Positions 1 through 7,329 are shown, counted from the first letter of the stretch. The stretch: DNA of 11,752 bases from an uncultured Butyricicoccus sp. (GCA_947575935.1 CANPPM010000056.1:1-11752); one strand, 5' to 3'. Notes: generated by a model not told the origin, from the letters alone. Numbers and translations are program-made.

Positions 1-32
1 CACCGGTATGCGTCATTGTCATACAGTTTCAT
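1..32 (-). CDS. Start of an unidentified gene, cut by the window edge
   Basis: Only the first ten codons are present (MKLYDNDAYR). An ATG lies just after the parB-like stop, separated from it by a single base. A clear AAGGAG sits nine bases upstream of the ATG, inside the last codons of the parB-like gene. The tight junction and good ribosome binding site make this the next gene of the same operon. Nothing can be said about its function from ten residues. Confidence 0.6.
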   Translation of the reverse strand, partial: MKLYDNDAYR

Positions 33-33
33 A

Positions 34-1431
34 TCATTCTGCTCCTTCATGATCCTCAATATGGAACAGTCCATGCGTGCCGTCCAACAGCGTCCGCTCT
101 TCTTCCGACATCTCATAGCCCAACGGCGCGAGCCAGGCATACAGCCCTTTCAGCTTTGCAGAAACATTATGTTTTGGGAACTCCTTCCGGTAGGTGTCGG
201 ACCAGCTTTCTGTTGAGGAATCGTTGAACAGCGCATAGACTAAAGCCGGGATATGCTTTTCATCTGTGGTATGCAGTAAATCCACGGCCTGACACGCCCT
301 TTCATCTGCCCAGCTGTTTTCTGCCGGTTCCACTTTCAGAAGTTCCCGAACCGCCTTGCTGTCCGAACCCAAATAAGCATTTGCATTGATAACCCCAAAT
401 ATCAGCGCCCCGCGAAGGATCTGCTCGGCGTTCCGTTTGCCGTAGGTGAGGTTCTTCACAAACGAGGAACGCAGATCATAGGCAACCGCAGCCTTTTCGT
501 CCAGCTGGCTCCACGCTTCGGCAATTTGCTTTTCCCGTTCGATTTCCTCCGCAGAACGCCGAACCGGCTCCGCGCGTTTTGACCTTTCAGCAAATACGAT
601 GCGGCCGCTATAATCTTCTATGTAGTAAAACAGCTGCCCAGATACCTTCTTGGAAAGCAGCGGCGTTCCTTCCTTCCAGTCGGAAATATAGGTGCTGTCG
701 ATATGGTTGTATTTGCTGCTGTAGTGTTCGTTTGAAGGAATTTCCTTTGCACCAAGGGTTGCCAACAATTCCATAACACGCGGCATTTTCTTTTGGACGG
801 CCTGACTGCGGAGTTTGCTCCCTACTGTGGCATCAAAATCGCGCGTGCCGATTTTCGACAAGCACTCGTTTCGGGCAGCAATATCTTCAATCTGTGCCAA
901 CCTGTCAAAATCCGAAAGGGAAAGCTGACGGGCCGAGACCTCTTTCAAAACGTCTTGGTCAAGCTCCATCATCTTCACCCGGCGGCGGACAGTGGCAACC
1001 GAAAAACCGGACTTTTCCGCAACCTCTTCCACGGTGCTGCCAAGGTCAAGCATCATCTGGAAGCCCTGCGCCTGCTCGTAAACAGTCAGTTCGGCACGCT
1101 GCATATTTTCCAGAAGCATGGTCTGCATCTGTTCCTTAACCGTCATTTGAGCGATCACACAGGGAACCTCCATCAGCCCGGCCAGCTTCGCAGCAGCAAG
1201 GCGGCGGTGTCCGATCACAACGGTGAACTGTTCAAAATTATCGTCAACAGGAATCACGGTCAGATTCTGAAAAATGCCGTTTGCCCGGATGCTGTCCGCC
1301 AGCTCGGTCAGGTCGCCAAGGTCTTTCCGGGGATTGTCCGGGTGCGGATGCAGGCTGCCCACCGGCAGATATGTCATAAGTCCGTTAACCGGACCGGCGG
1401 CAGAATGAGAATGTTCATTGATTTCTTTCAT
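34..1431 (-). CDS. ParB/Spo0J-family (ParB N-terminal nuclease/CTPase fold) DNA-binding protein
   Basis: 465 residues. The N-terminal half is a ParB core. An NPR motif (residues 33-35) opens the domain, the nucleotide-binding signature GHRRLAAAK lies at 74-82, and ENMQRAELTVYEQA follows at 108-121. A helix-turn-helix at about 131-155 (STVEEVAEKSGFSVATVRRR) would be the DNA reader. The remaining 300 residues are not recognised and make the protein longer than the usual 280-300 of chromosomal ParB. In the known family, the core binds CTP and slides from a parS site. Here no ParA gene is adjacent and no Spo0J-type parS palindrome was seen, so a regulatory or packaging-related role is as possible as partition. 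The start has AAAGGAG six bases upstream. The gene follows the methylase-like gene after a 66-base gap. Confidence 0.88.
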   Translation of the reverse strand: MKEINEHSHSAAGPVNGLMTYLPVGSLHPHPDNPRKDLGDLTELADSIRANGIFQNLTVIPVDDNFEQFTVVIGHRRLAAAKLAGLMEVPCVIAQMTVKEQMQTMLLENMQRAELTVYEQAQGFQMMLDLGSTVEEVAEKSGFSVATVRRRVKMMELDQDVLKEVSARQLSLSDFDRLAQIEDIAARNECLSKIGTRDFDATVGSKLRSQAVQKKMPRVMELLATLGAKEIPSNEHYSSKYNHIDSTYISDWKEGTPLLSKKVSGQLFYYIEDYSGRIVFAERSKRAEPVRRSAEEIEREKQIAEAWSQLDEKAAVAYDLRSSFVKNLTYGKRNAEQILRGALIFGVINANAYLGSDSKAVRELLKVEPAENSWADERACQAVDLLHTTDEKHIPALVYALFNDSSTESWSDTYRKEFPKHNVSAKLKGLYAWLAPLGYEMSEEERTLLDGTHGLFHIEDHEGAE

Positions 1432-1497
1432 ACATGGCTCCTTTCGGCATTTCGCCTTAGAAAAGTGTAAGCTGCCCGGTTTTCGTAGATGAAAACT

Positions 1498-2340
1498 CTA
1501 TTTTTGCGAGTTCGCTTTGTGGTTTTTTATGACAGGCTCCGGCGTATCCGCCTCTTTTAAGGCGGCAGCCGGGGCGATTGCCGCAGGCTGAAAAAGGGTA
1601 TTCGTTTTTGCCAAAAGCCTGCGGTAATGCCAAACATCACGAAAGTACATAGGGGTATACCATACATTGGAACCGCCCTGCGGAAGCAATCCCCGCTTAT
1701 CATAACAGGTGGACGGATGCGCGATTGTATCGTCAATCACGACATATCCCGGGCATCCCATCAAACTCAGCTGGACATAACACATATATCCGGCAAGGAA
1801 ATCAACATCCTGCGCTGTAAAAAGAACGGACGTTTGATAGTTAATTCCCTTTCTCCGGCATTCGTTTGCAAAGGCGATCAGAAGTGCGCCAGCCCCGCAG
1901 GCCGGGTCGCTGACAGATATCCAGCCATCCCGGTCAATGCGCTCCTGCATATCCGGGCCATATGTGATTGCAGCCGTCATCCGGCACACATTATACGGCG
2001 TAAAAAACTGTCCTTTCCACTCATTACCCAAATCTAACGCCATGAACAGCTCTCCGAGAAAATCCTGGTCTGGATCACGCTCCATATTCATGACAACTTC
2101 GGCAAGCATCTCCACGAAAACGTCCAGCTCCTGTTTGGAATACTTTCCGGCACGTGCTAAATACGCTTTTTCACGTTCCTCCCGATACGGCCCATTTATG
2201 GCATTTGCCAGGCTGATAGCCGACATAATGATAAAATCCTGCCAGATTTCCCACCGGGAATACCGTCCGCTCAGACCCTCCAAAAGGCGGATAATATGCT
2301 TCTGGCTTTCCCCGTGTACCCGGCGTGCGGCCTTACCCAT
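1498..2340 (-). CDS. N6-adenine DNA methyltransferase-like protein lacking motif IV
   Basis: 280 residues. The fold is that of HsdM-like (gamma-class) N6-adenine methylases. GQFFTP at 110-115 is the characteristic motif X, DPACGAG at 145-151 is the SAM-binding motif I, and AQDVD at 176-180 fits motif II. The expected catalytic (N/D)PP(Y/F) of motif IV is absent. Where the family reads on from a GDTL-like strand to NPPF, this protein has VVIDDTIAHP (200-209) and then a short, proline- and alanine-rich tail. It probably binds SAM but may not methylate adenine by the standard route. It could act as a DNA-binding regulator or need a partner. GGAGG precedes the ATG by eight bases, and the gene begins three bases after the upstream stop. 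No restriction enzyme or specificity subunit is present. Confidence 0.82.
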   Translation of the reverse strand: MGKAARRVHGESQKHIIRLLEGLSGRYSRWEIWQDFIIMSAISLANAINGPYREEREKAYLARAGKYSKQELDVFVEMLAEVVMNMERDPDQDFLGELFMALDLGNEWKGQFFTPYNVCRMTAAITYGPDMQERIDRDGWISVSDPACGAGALLIAFANECRRKGINYQTSVLFTAQDVDFLAGYMCYVQLSLMGCPGYVVIDDTIAHPSTCYDKRGLLPQGGSNVWYTPMYFRDVWHYRRLLAKTNTLFQPAAIAPAAALKEADTPEPVIKNHKANSQK

Positions 2341-2343
2341 GGT

Positions 2344-3159
2344 TTAGCCCTCCATGCTGTGGTCTTGCTCGTCCGGCTCGTCATAGGGCAGCACCTCTCG
2401 CGGATGGGTGCCGTCGAACGGCCCTACAACACCAAGCGTCTCCAGCGCATCCATCAGGCGGGACGCTTTCGGGGACTTGATGCCCATCTGCCTTTGCAGC
2501 AGCGCACAGGATGCCTTATTTGCGGCACGGACAATGCGTGCAGCTTCTTTGACTTCCGGGTCATCAGGGTCCACAGGTGCGCCGTCCGTACTGTCAATAA
2601 TATCACCATCAGGCAGCTCGTTGCCATCGTCAGAAGCGCCGTTTCCGGCCCCGCTGCCAGTATTGCCGTCAGTATCTTCTTCCCCGTCCTCGGGTTCCTC
2701 ATCGAAACCGCTGATGCCGTCACCTTCGTCATCGTCCCCAAACGATTCCGCGTCCTCCGGCCAAAGCGCTTCGTCATCAATCACCGGCATTCGCCGCTCG
2801 GGTATCAGCTGATTTTCAATGACGCTGCGGAAAAAATATTGCTGCCAAAAAGTAATCATCTTAATCAGGATGTTTTCGATTTTCGTGCGGGTCGTTTTGC
2901 TGATCGTGAAGGTTCCGCCGCGCACTTTGGTTTCCAGTACGCCGTCATTAAAAATCCACGTCATAGAAGCCGCCGGGCTGATATATCCTTCGTCCTCCAC
3001 GCTTTCCAACATGGAAATCTGTGCATCCATCGTGCAGGAAGGTTTGATTGTAAAGGTCATCGGATACCGCTCCTTGTGGAAACGGTAAACCAGATTATGT
3101 TCTTCACAAAGCCCCTGCATTTTCTTTACCTGCGCTTCATAAGCAGAAATCTCACTCAT
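2344..3159 (-). CDS. Protein with C-terminal FtsK/SpoIIIE gamma-like winged helix and acidic linker
   Basis: 271 residues in three parts. Residues 1-125 form a compact, unrecognised domain. Residues 128-201 are very rich in Asp, Glu and Gly and are probably disordered. Residues 205-257 match the gamma winged helix at the C terminus of FtsK and SpoIIIE: ASCALLQRQMGIKSPKASR, then LETLGVVGPFDG and PREVLP. In the known family this domain reads short polar DNA motifs (KOPS/SRS), and in FtsK it also contacts XerD. The motor part is missing, so translocation is excluded. A sequence-specific binder or an effector of XerCD-type recombination is an inference. The start has AAGGGAG directly upstream. 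The gene lies 18 bases after the recU-like stop. Confidence 0.78.
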   Translation of the reverse strand: MSEISAYEAQVKKMQGLCEEHNLVYRFHKERYPMTFTIKPSCTMDAQISMLESVEDEGYISPAASMTWIFNDGVLETKVRGGTFTISKTTRTKIENILIKMITFWQQYFFRSVIENQLIPERRMPVIDDEALWPEDAESFGDDDEGDGISGFDEEPEDGEEDTDGNTGSGAGNGASDDGNELPDGDIIDSTDGAPVDPDDPEVKEAARIVRAANKASCALLQRQMGIKSPKASRLMDALETLGVVGPFDGTHPREVLPYDEPDEQDHSMEG

Positions 3160-3177
3160 TTTTTGCTCCCTTCTGTG

Positions 3178-3696
3178 TCAATCCAGCAGCAGCAGGAATC
3201 CATCCTGCATGGCCGGAACCAGATAACTAATGATCCTTGCATCACTTTCGGAAATGTACTTTCTGCCAAAATATTTTTTCATATCCTTCCAGACGGGCCA
3301 TGGAAAACGGTACACATTTCCGGAGCTGAATCCTGCAATGATGTAACAACGCGCCCCCAATGCCTGATGCTGGTCAAGATATTCCGCCTGGCCCTCCGTC
3401 ACGCGGTTTTGCTCCATTTTAGCGGCTCCGGTGAACTTTGCCTCAAACATCACCGTTCTACCGCCTTTGATAATGCCCTTATAATCCGGCTGCGCCTTTT
3501 TCTCAAAAAATGCCACGAACTTCCCGCCGCCCAAGCTCTGCACCGGACGCATCGGCTCCGGCGTTTTCTCGATGATCGCAAAGCCGTTTTTTCGATACCG
3601 CGCAAACGCAGCGTCCAGACGTTCCTCAAACCACCTTCCCTGCGCCTTGCTGGCTGCGCCCTGAAGCTGGCGGCGCGGGTCCTTGTTATGTTCCAT
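3178..3696 (-). CDS. recU: RecU-like Holliday junction resolvase
   Basis: 172 residues from the chosen ATG. The RecU-type nuclease core is visible: PDYKG (70-74) supplies an acidic residue, MFEAKFT (83-89) supplies the E-x-K pair, and TEGQAEYLDQHQALGARCYII (100-120) with VYRFPWPVW (128-136) is typical of the family. RecU cuts four-way DNA junctions and guides RuvAB. In phages it would resolve recombination or replication intermediates before packaging. The frame is open up to 3792, but that extension lies inside the helicase-loader gene. The ATG at 3696 has GGAG eleven bases upstream and gives an 11-base overlap with the loader stop. The alternative is a longer N terminus starting at 3792, which I consider unlikely. 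Confidence 0.85.
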   Translation of the reverse strand: MEHNKDPRRQLQGAASKAQGRWFEERLDAAFARYRKNGFAIIEKTPEPMRPVQSLGGGKFVAFFEKKAQPDYKGIIKGGRTVMFEAKFTGAAKMEQNRVTEGQAEYLDQHQALGARCYIIAGFSSGNVYRFPWPVWKDMKKYFGRKYISESDARIISYLVPAMQDGFLLLLD

Positions 3697-4537
3697 GACG
3701 GCTGATTCTCCAGTTTTTGCTCCGGTCGTACCGGATGACCACCTGATGCGCTTTCGTGCGTTCATGAATGCGGCTGCCTGTCCCTTCATCAATCAGGAAC
3801 AGATCCTCCGGCATACGCTCCGTGCTGATAATCGTAGTCAAATGGTTAATATACCGATAGTTGATGATATCAAACGCCAGCCGGATATCTCCTCGGTCTA
3901 CCATGTCCGTCTGCCGGTTGTCGCGCTGGTCGTTTTTGCGCTTGAAAAGGTCGTCTATATACAGCACTTTACAGGTTTTCAGCGGGTTTATCAGCCGCGC
4001 ATATGCCGCAGCGTCGTTGATAACCGCCTTGAGCCGTGTGCCGTCCTCGACCCAAAGCATATACCGCACAGGGATACCGGCTTTCAGGAAGCGTACCGCC
4101 GCTGCCGTCCCTAAATGCGTCTTGCCCGCTCCCGGCTGGCCTGCCAGCAGCAGCCATTGACGGTTTTCATCATTTACAAACTGTAAAACGTCACTTTTAA
4201 CAGCCGCCTGCCATTGTTCCCTGCACTGAAAGGCCTCAAATGTATATTTATCCATCACCTCGCGCAGGCCGCTCCGGCGCAGCTCCTTGATGCTTTCACG
4301 TACCGGTGCGCACTCGCAGTCACGAATAAATCGCTGTCCGTCCTGATATGCCCAGAAATAACCACGGTTCATGCACTTCGGGCAGTCATAGCCGGTCAGA
4401 TGCCCCGGCTGGCGGTTGGAAACTTCTACAATTTCCTGCTCGATTTCGTCAATGCTTTTGCCCTGGAAATCAGTACCGTTTCCCGCCAAGAAATTCGGCT
4501 TCCGTATCGCTTCCATGATTTTCCCTGCCTGTTCCAT
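3686..4537 (-). CDS. dnaC: DnaC/DnaI-like helicase-loader AAA+ ATPase
   Basis: 283 residues. A small N-terminal zinc site is formed by CPKC (52-55) and CEC (74-76), as in DnaC/DnaI-type loaders. The AAA+ domain has Walker A GQPGAGKT (133-140), Walker B LYIDDL (192-197), sensor STER (238-241) and an arginine-finger region GSRIHER (254-260). The protein would load the replicative helicase (host DnaB/DnaC-type) at the origin opened by the initiator encoded directly upstream. The start at 4537 has AAAGGAG ten bases upstream, although it lies 68 bases inside the initiator gene. An internal ATG at 4516 is the alternative. The 3' end overlaps the recU-like gene by 11 bases. Confidence 0.9.
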   Translation of the reverse strand: MEQAGKIMEAIRKPNFLAGNGTDFQGKSIDEIEQEIVEVSNRQPGHLTGYDCPKCMNRGYFWAYQDGQRFIRDCECAPVRESIKELRRSGLREVMDKYTFEAFQCREQWQAAVKSDVLQFVNDENRQWLLLAGQPGAGKTHLGTAAAVRFLKAGIPVRYMLWVEDGTRLKAVINDAAAYARLINPLKTCKVLYIDDLFKRKNDQRDNRQTDMVDRGDIRLAFDIINYRYINHLTTIISTERMPEDLFLIDEGTGSRIHERTKAHQVVIRYDRSKNWRISRHGT

Positions 4538-5414
4538 TCGATTTTTGCTCCTTTTGCTTCTTGAAATTTGCGCTTCTGGCCTGATAAGCGCTTAAATCCC
4601 GCACTTGTTCGGCAAGAATGTCGTCCATGATTTTTACCGCGTACCTCGCCGGGCTGTTGGCTCCGGATAACGCAGTTTCGTCAATCACCGCAGTGAGCAC
4701 GTCCGGCATTATACCGTCCAAAAGGCAGCGGGTAATTGCGTTAAGCACGGGTCTTGCGTTAAAAACATTGCAGTTTTCCTCAAAATAGGCATATAATTCC
4801 CTCGCTTTTGCCGGATATGGCCCAATCGTGCCGCCCGCCGCCTTTTCGCGCGCAGCACTAAGGACGGTAGGTGCAGTATGAATTTCTACTTTACTTTTCT
4901 TTACTTTACTTTCTATGGCATTCGCAGCTTGCAAATCGGCATTCGCAGGCTGCGAATCGGCATTTGCAGCCTGCGAATCCGCGTTCGCGGGAAGCAAACG
5001 CAAACCAGTGCATTCCTCCGCATCCAACAGCCAAAAATCAGCGTTGACGGTTCTGGCACGTCTGGACCGAATAACGGCATAGTATCTTCTCTGGATTCCC
5101 TTACTTGTCAAAATGCCATGCTCTTCGAATAGCCCCTTATGAAAGAGTCCAACCCGAAAGCATGTATTTACGGTTGCTTTAACCGTCTCTGATCTAATGC
5201 CGCCGCCCATCCGTCTTGCTGTGGTGGTCGAATCGTCATAGCTCCACTTGTAAAAGTATCCGTCGAATTTATACGCCATCTGGCAGAGGTAAAAGTAAAT
5301 GCTGAACCCCTGCCAGCCCTGCGCTTCCAGCAATTTGTCAATTTTCGTGTCGCCGTCAAATATATTTACCGACCAACCGGCGAAGTCAATACCCTGTTTT
5401 GGTTTCCCTGACAT
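4470..5414 (-). CDS. Phage replisome organizer: DUF4373-type N-terminal domain plus DnaD-like domain
   Basis: 314 residues. The N-terminal part (about 10-130) is the Lin1244/Lin1753-type (DUF4373) winged-helix region: the opening KIDKLLEAQGWQGFSIYFYL is typical. A low-complexity linker of ANADSQ-like heptads (142-166) and SKVKKSKVE (169-177) follows. A DnaD/DnaB_2-like domain occupies about 203-272 (YAYFEENCNVFNARP to YAVKIMDDIL). Such proteins bind the phage origin and recruit the helicase loader. The linker DNA carries four 21-bp palindromic iterons and an A+T-rich tract, probably the origin itself. The start has a near-perfect GGAGGTGATC ribosome binding site. The gene follows an 86-base gap and overlaps the loader gene by 68 bases. 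Confidence 0.88.
   Translation of the reverse strand: MSGKPKQGIDFAGWSVNIFDGDTKIDKLLEAQGWQGFSIYFYLCQMAYKFDGYFYKWSYDDSTTTARRMGGGIRSETVKATVNTCFRVGLFHKGLFEEHGILTSKGIQRRYYAVIRSRRARTVNADFWLLDAEECTGLRLLPANADSQAANADSQPANADLQAANAIESKVKKSKVEIHTAPTVLSAAREKAAGGTIGPYPAKARELYAYFEENCNVFNARPVLNAITRCLLDGIMPDVLTAVIDETALSGANSPARYAVKIMDDILAEQVRDLSAYQARSANFKKQKEQKSNGTGRENHGSDTEAEFLGGKRY
4881..4915. other. A+T-rich, strand-asymmetric tract beside the iterons (candidate unwinding element)
   Basis: 35 bases with seven G or C. On the minus strand it is almost purely purine with repeated AAAGTAAAG units, encoding the SKVKKSKVE segment of the initiator. It lies immediately downstream of the iterons in the direction of the gene, as the A+T-rich element does in the lambda origin. 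Its use as the melting site is inferred from position and composition. Confidence 0.55.
4917..5000. repeat. Four 21-bp palindromic iterons inside the initiator gene (candidate origin)
   Basis: Four head-to-tail units lie at 4917-4937, 4938-4958, 4959-4979 and 4980-5000. On the plus strand each begins near GGCATTCGCAG. The second unit holds a perfect 17-bp palindrome, ATTCGCAG-G-CTGCGAAT. The third differs from perfect symmetry at one position, the first at two, and the fourth is degenerate. They encode the ANADSQ-like linker heptads of the initiator (codons 139-166). Palindromic iterons in the linker of an initiator gene are the arrangement of the lambda origin in gene O. The origin role is inferred by that analogy. 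They could instead be protein-level linker repeats only. Confidence 0.75.
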
Positions 5415-5500
5415 TTTACACGATCACCTCCCCCCTTTCGGTCAGGTCCTTTCCTGCTTATCGTAGCACGGTTTTCATCCGCTGTCGTTTCAGCCTTACA
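5415..5500. other. 86-base gap before the initiator gene
   Basis: This is the longest gap in the replication and recombination part of the operon. Read on the minus strand it ends in a run of Gs and the strong GGAGGTGATC ribosome binding site of the initiator gene. I see no clear -35/-10 pair, no terminator hairpin with a U-tract and no coding frame. A short CCT/AGG complementarity could partly hide the ribosome binding site, but it is weak. Confidence 0.4.
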
Positions 5501-6202
5501 TCAGCAAACATATACCTCCGCGCCGGTCAGGCACTGCACTTCCCTTCGGAACCGGTCTTCCTCGCTGTTGGCTTCACTTAAATGCAACAGGTAAATCTGT
5601 CGCACGTTCCGCAGGTCGTTTGCATGAAGCATGTCCAACAGATGGTCAAGGCTCATATGGCTTTTTATCAGGCGGGGTACACGCTCGATTGGGATGTATC
5701 CTTCCCGAATGCTGCGTTCCAGCCCTTCCTTGGAATAATTACATTCCGCCATAATATGGGTCAGTCCGGAAAAGCGGTACTTTATAAAATAAGTATCCGT
5801 AAAATATAAGAGTTTTTCTCCGGTGTGCTCACTCGCAAACAGGAAACCAAGCGGTTCCGGCGCGTCATGCTCTACGTCAAAGGGCAGCACCTGAAACGTA
5901 CCAACTTGAAACTCCCGGAGGGCTTTTACCGCGTGTATCCTGTGGCCTGACAGTCCGCACGCTTCAACCGTGCCCGCGCTGGTGTATACGTCTACCCCCA
6001 AACGTGCAAGGTCTTTTGCTGCTTTGCTGTGGTCTTTATGAGAGTGCGTTATGAAACAGCCCGCCAGCTGCCGCACCCTGAATCCGCTGCCGGTCTGGAT
6101 CGCTTTCAGCGGAATCCCAGCGTCCAGCAGCAGGGAGGTTTCGCCGTCACCAATAATGTAGGCGTTTCCGCTGCTGCCGGATGCAAGAATTTGAATCTTC
6201 AT
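5501..6202 (-). CDS. YycJ/WalJ-like metallo-beta-lactamase-fold hydrolase
   Basis: 233 residues spanning a complete MBL fold. It opens MKIQILASGSSGNAYII. It carries the metal motif THSHKDH (52-58) and further likely ligands at H112, D136 (FTDTYF), H182 (SHMSLDH) and H207 (LLHLSEANS). This order is that of the YycJ/WalJ group, a family linked to DNA mismatch repair and suspected exonuclease activity in Bacillus. The gene is translationally coupled to recT: the recT stop and this start share one base (TGATG). That coupling, and the absence of a classical recombination exonuclease, suggests a nuclease working with RecT. This is an inference. All metal ligands appear intact, so an active enzyme is expected. 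Confidence 0.87.
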   Translation of the reverse strand: MKIQILASGSSGNAYIIGDGETSLLLDAGIPLKAIQTGSGFRVRQLAGCFITHSHKDHSKAAKDLARLGVDVYTSAGTVEACGLSGHRIHAVKALREFQVGTFQVLPFDVEHDAPEPLGFLFASEHTGEKLLYFTDTYFIKYRFSGLTHIMAECNYSKEGLERSIREGYIPIERVPRLIKSHMSLDHLLDMLHANDLRNVRQIYLLHLSEANSEEDRFRREVQCLTGAEVYVC

Positions 6203-7329
6203 CAGAACGTCGGCCCGGTCAGTGTTGTTTGCCCGTCATCCTGAATGGCTGCCGGTGCAGTTTCCGCAGTGGGGCGGGGCGATGCTGCCGGTTCGCTGGG
6301 GTTCCCGCTTATCGGAACCCCAGACGCAGGGGTGACAGGTTCGGGCAAAGCGGTCGGCGTTACATCGATCACCATACCATTCGCATTTGCATCAATAATG
6401 TCCTGCGCTTCCAGCTCTGCAATGCGGGCTTCCCGCATTTTCATATACTGGTAATTGTCGTCAATCTTTTTCGGGTCGCGCGGAATATGTTTTGCGCTGT
6501 ATATCTCTCGCTTAATGGTTTTCAGGCACATTTCTTCATACCAGCCGTCAGTTTCCTGGTCAACCTGTTTGCCGTTTTCCCAAACCTTTTGTTTTCCGCC
6601 CCAGAAGTTTGCGGACGCGTATTTCGGCTTGCGTTTCTCGATATCTTTCTTGGTCATAATTACAAGTTTATTCTTTACTGGGTCGGCAAATTCGATATAG
6701 CCAAAGCCTCCAATAATTTCGCCGCGGTCAAAGGCATTATTGATTGCAAAATCATAATTTTCTACCCGGTTTTCCGCACTCTTTTTAATAGGCCGGAAAG
6801 TGTCCGTAGAATAGACAAGCTCGACCGTGACCGCAAGCGGCGGCTCTACCGCATACTTTTCCGCAATGTACTGAATGCCGTTATATCCGGGCATCAAAGT
6901 CATATCATATTTACCGGTTTTATTGTTCTTATAAGGTATTGGAAACAGGTGGTTTTCCTGCATCATATCAAGTCCCATGCGGGCATAATGCACAACATCC
7001 AGGGCAAGGTCGTTCAGGTTGACATTCCCCCATGTGACAGGGAGATTGTTGTCGTATTTTTCGTGATCCTTGTTTTTTTCGTTCTTTCGCAGGCGTTCTT
7101 CCTCTGCGGATTTCAGCGCCCGGTCAATGGCGATGAAATAGCCCTGAACCAACTGCCGCTGATAGTCCGTTACCTGAATCTCTCCGACCGTGCTGCCGAA
7201 TTCCTTCATCACCTTTGAGGTGAAGCGTTCAGCGGCGTTCGGCTTTACTTCTGCCGGAACCGGTGCGGCTGCGGGCTGTGGTACGGTGCTACCGGCAGTG
7301 GCTGGGGCTTTCGTTGTAGTGGCTATCAT
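6202..7329 (-). CDS. recT: RecT-family single-strand annealing protein
   Basis: 375 residues. After an Ala/Pro-rich leader of about 30 residues, the RecT core runs from about 35 to 300. Recognisable parts are the LMPGYNGIQYIAEKYA region (145-160), FWGGKQKVWENG (242-253) and WYEEMCLKTIKREIYSAKHIP (263-283). The C-terminal 60 residues are Pro/Thr/Ala-rich and end DDGQTTLTGPTF. The family anneals complementary strands at resected ends or at replication forks, usually with an exonuclease (RecE or a lambda Exo type). No such partner is in the window. The start is supported by GGGAGGA seven bases upstream. Neighbours are the zinc-hook ATPase upstream and the MBL hydrolase downstream. Confidence 0.93.
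   Translation of the reverse strand: MIATTTKAPATAGSTVPQPAAAPVPAEVKPNAAERFTSKVMKEFGSTVGEIQVTDYQRQLVQGYFIAIDRALKSAEEERLRKNEKNKDHEKYDNNLPVTWGNVNLNDLALDVVHYARMGLDMMQENHLFPIPYKNNKTGKYDMTLMPGYNGIQYIAEKYAVEPPLAVTVELVYSTDTFRPIKKSAENRVENYDFAINNAFDRGEIIGGFGYIEFADPVKNKLVIMTKKDIEKRKPKYASANFWGGKQKVWENGKQVDQETDGWYEEMCLKTIKREIYSAKHIPRDPKKIDDNYQYMKMREARIAELEAQDIIDANANGMVIDVTPTALPEPVTPASGVPISGNPSEPAASPRPTAETAPAAIQDDGQTTLTGPTF

Noticed and set aside
793..1470. 225-codon open frame on the plus strand
   Set aside because: Antisense to the parB-like gene, whose ParB motifs are unmistakable.
1479..1496. GTTTTC/GAAAAC inverted repeat in the gap before the parB-like gene
   Set aside because: The arms are six bases and A+T-rich with a six-base loop. 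There is no U-tract and no second copy, so neither a terminator nor an operator can be supported.
2296..3705. 469-codon open frame on the plus strand
   Set aside because: It lies antisense to the gamma-domain and most of the recU-like gene, which both have recognisable families and ribosome binding sites. Its translation is rich in His, Arg and Leu with no motif. Its openness reflects the codon use of the opposite strand.
3178..3792. Longer version of the recU-like gene starting at 3792
   Set aside because: The extra 32 residues overlap the loader gene by over 100 bases, are basic and unlike RecU. The ATG at 3696 gives the normal length and a short overlap.
6181..7218. 345-codon open frame on the plus strand
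   Set aside because: Antisense to recT, with a hydrophobic, Phe/Ile-rich translation typical of a shadow frame and no ribosome binding site of note.
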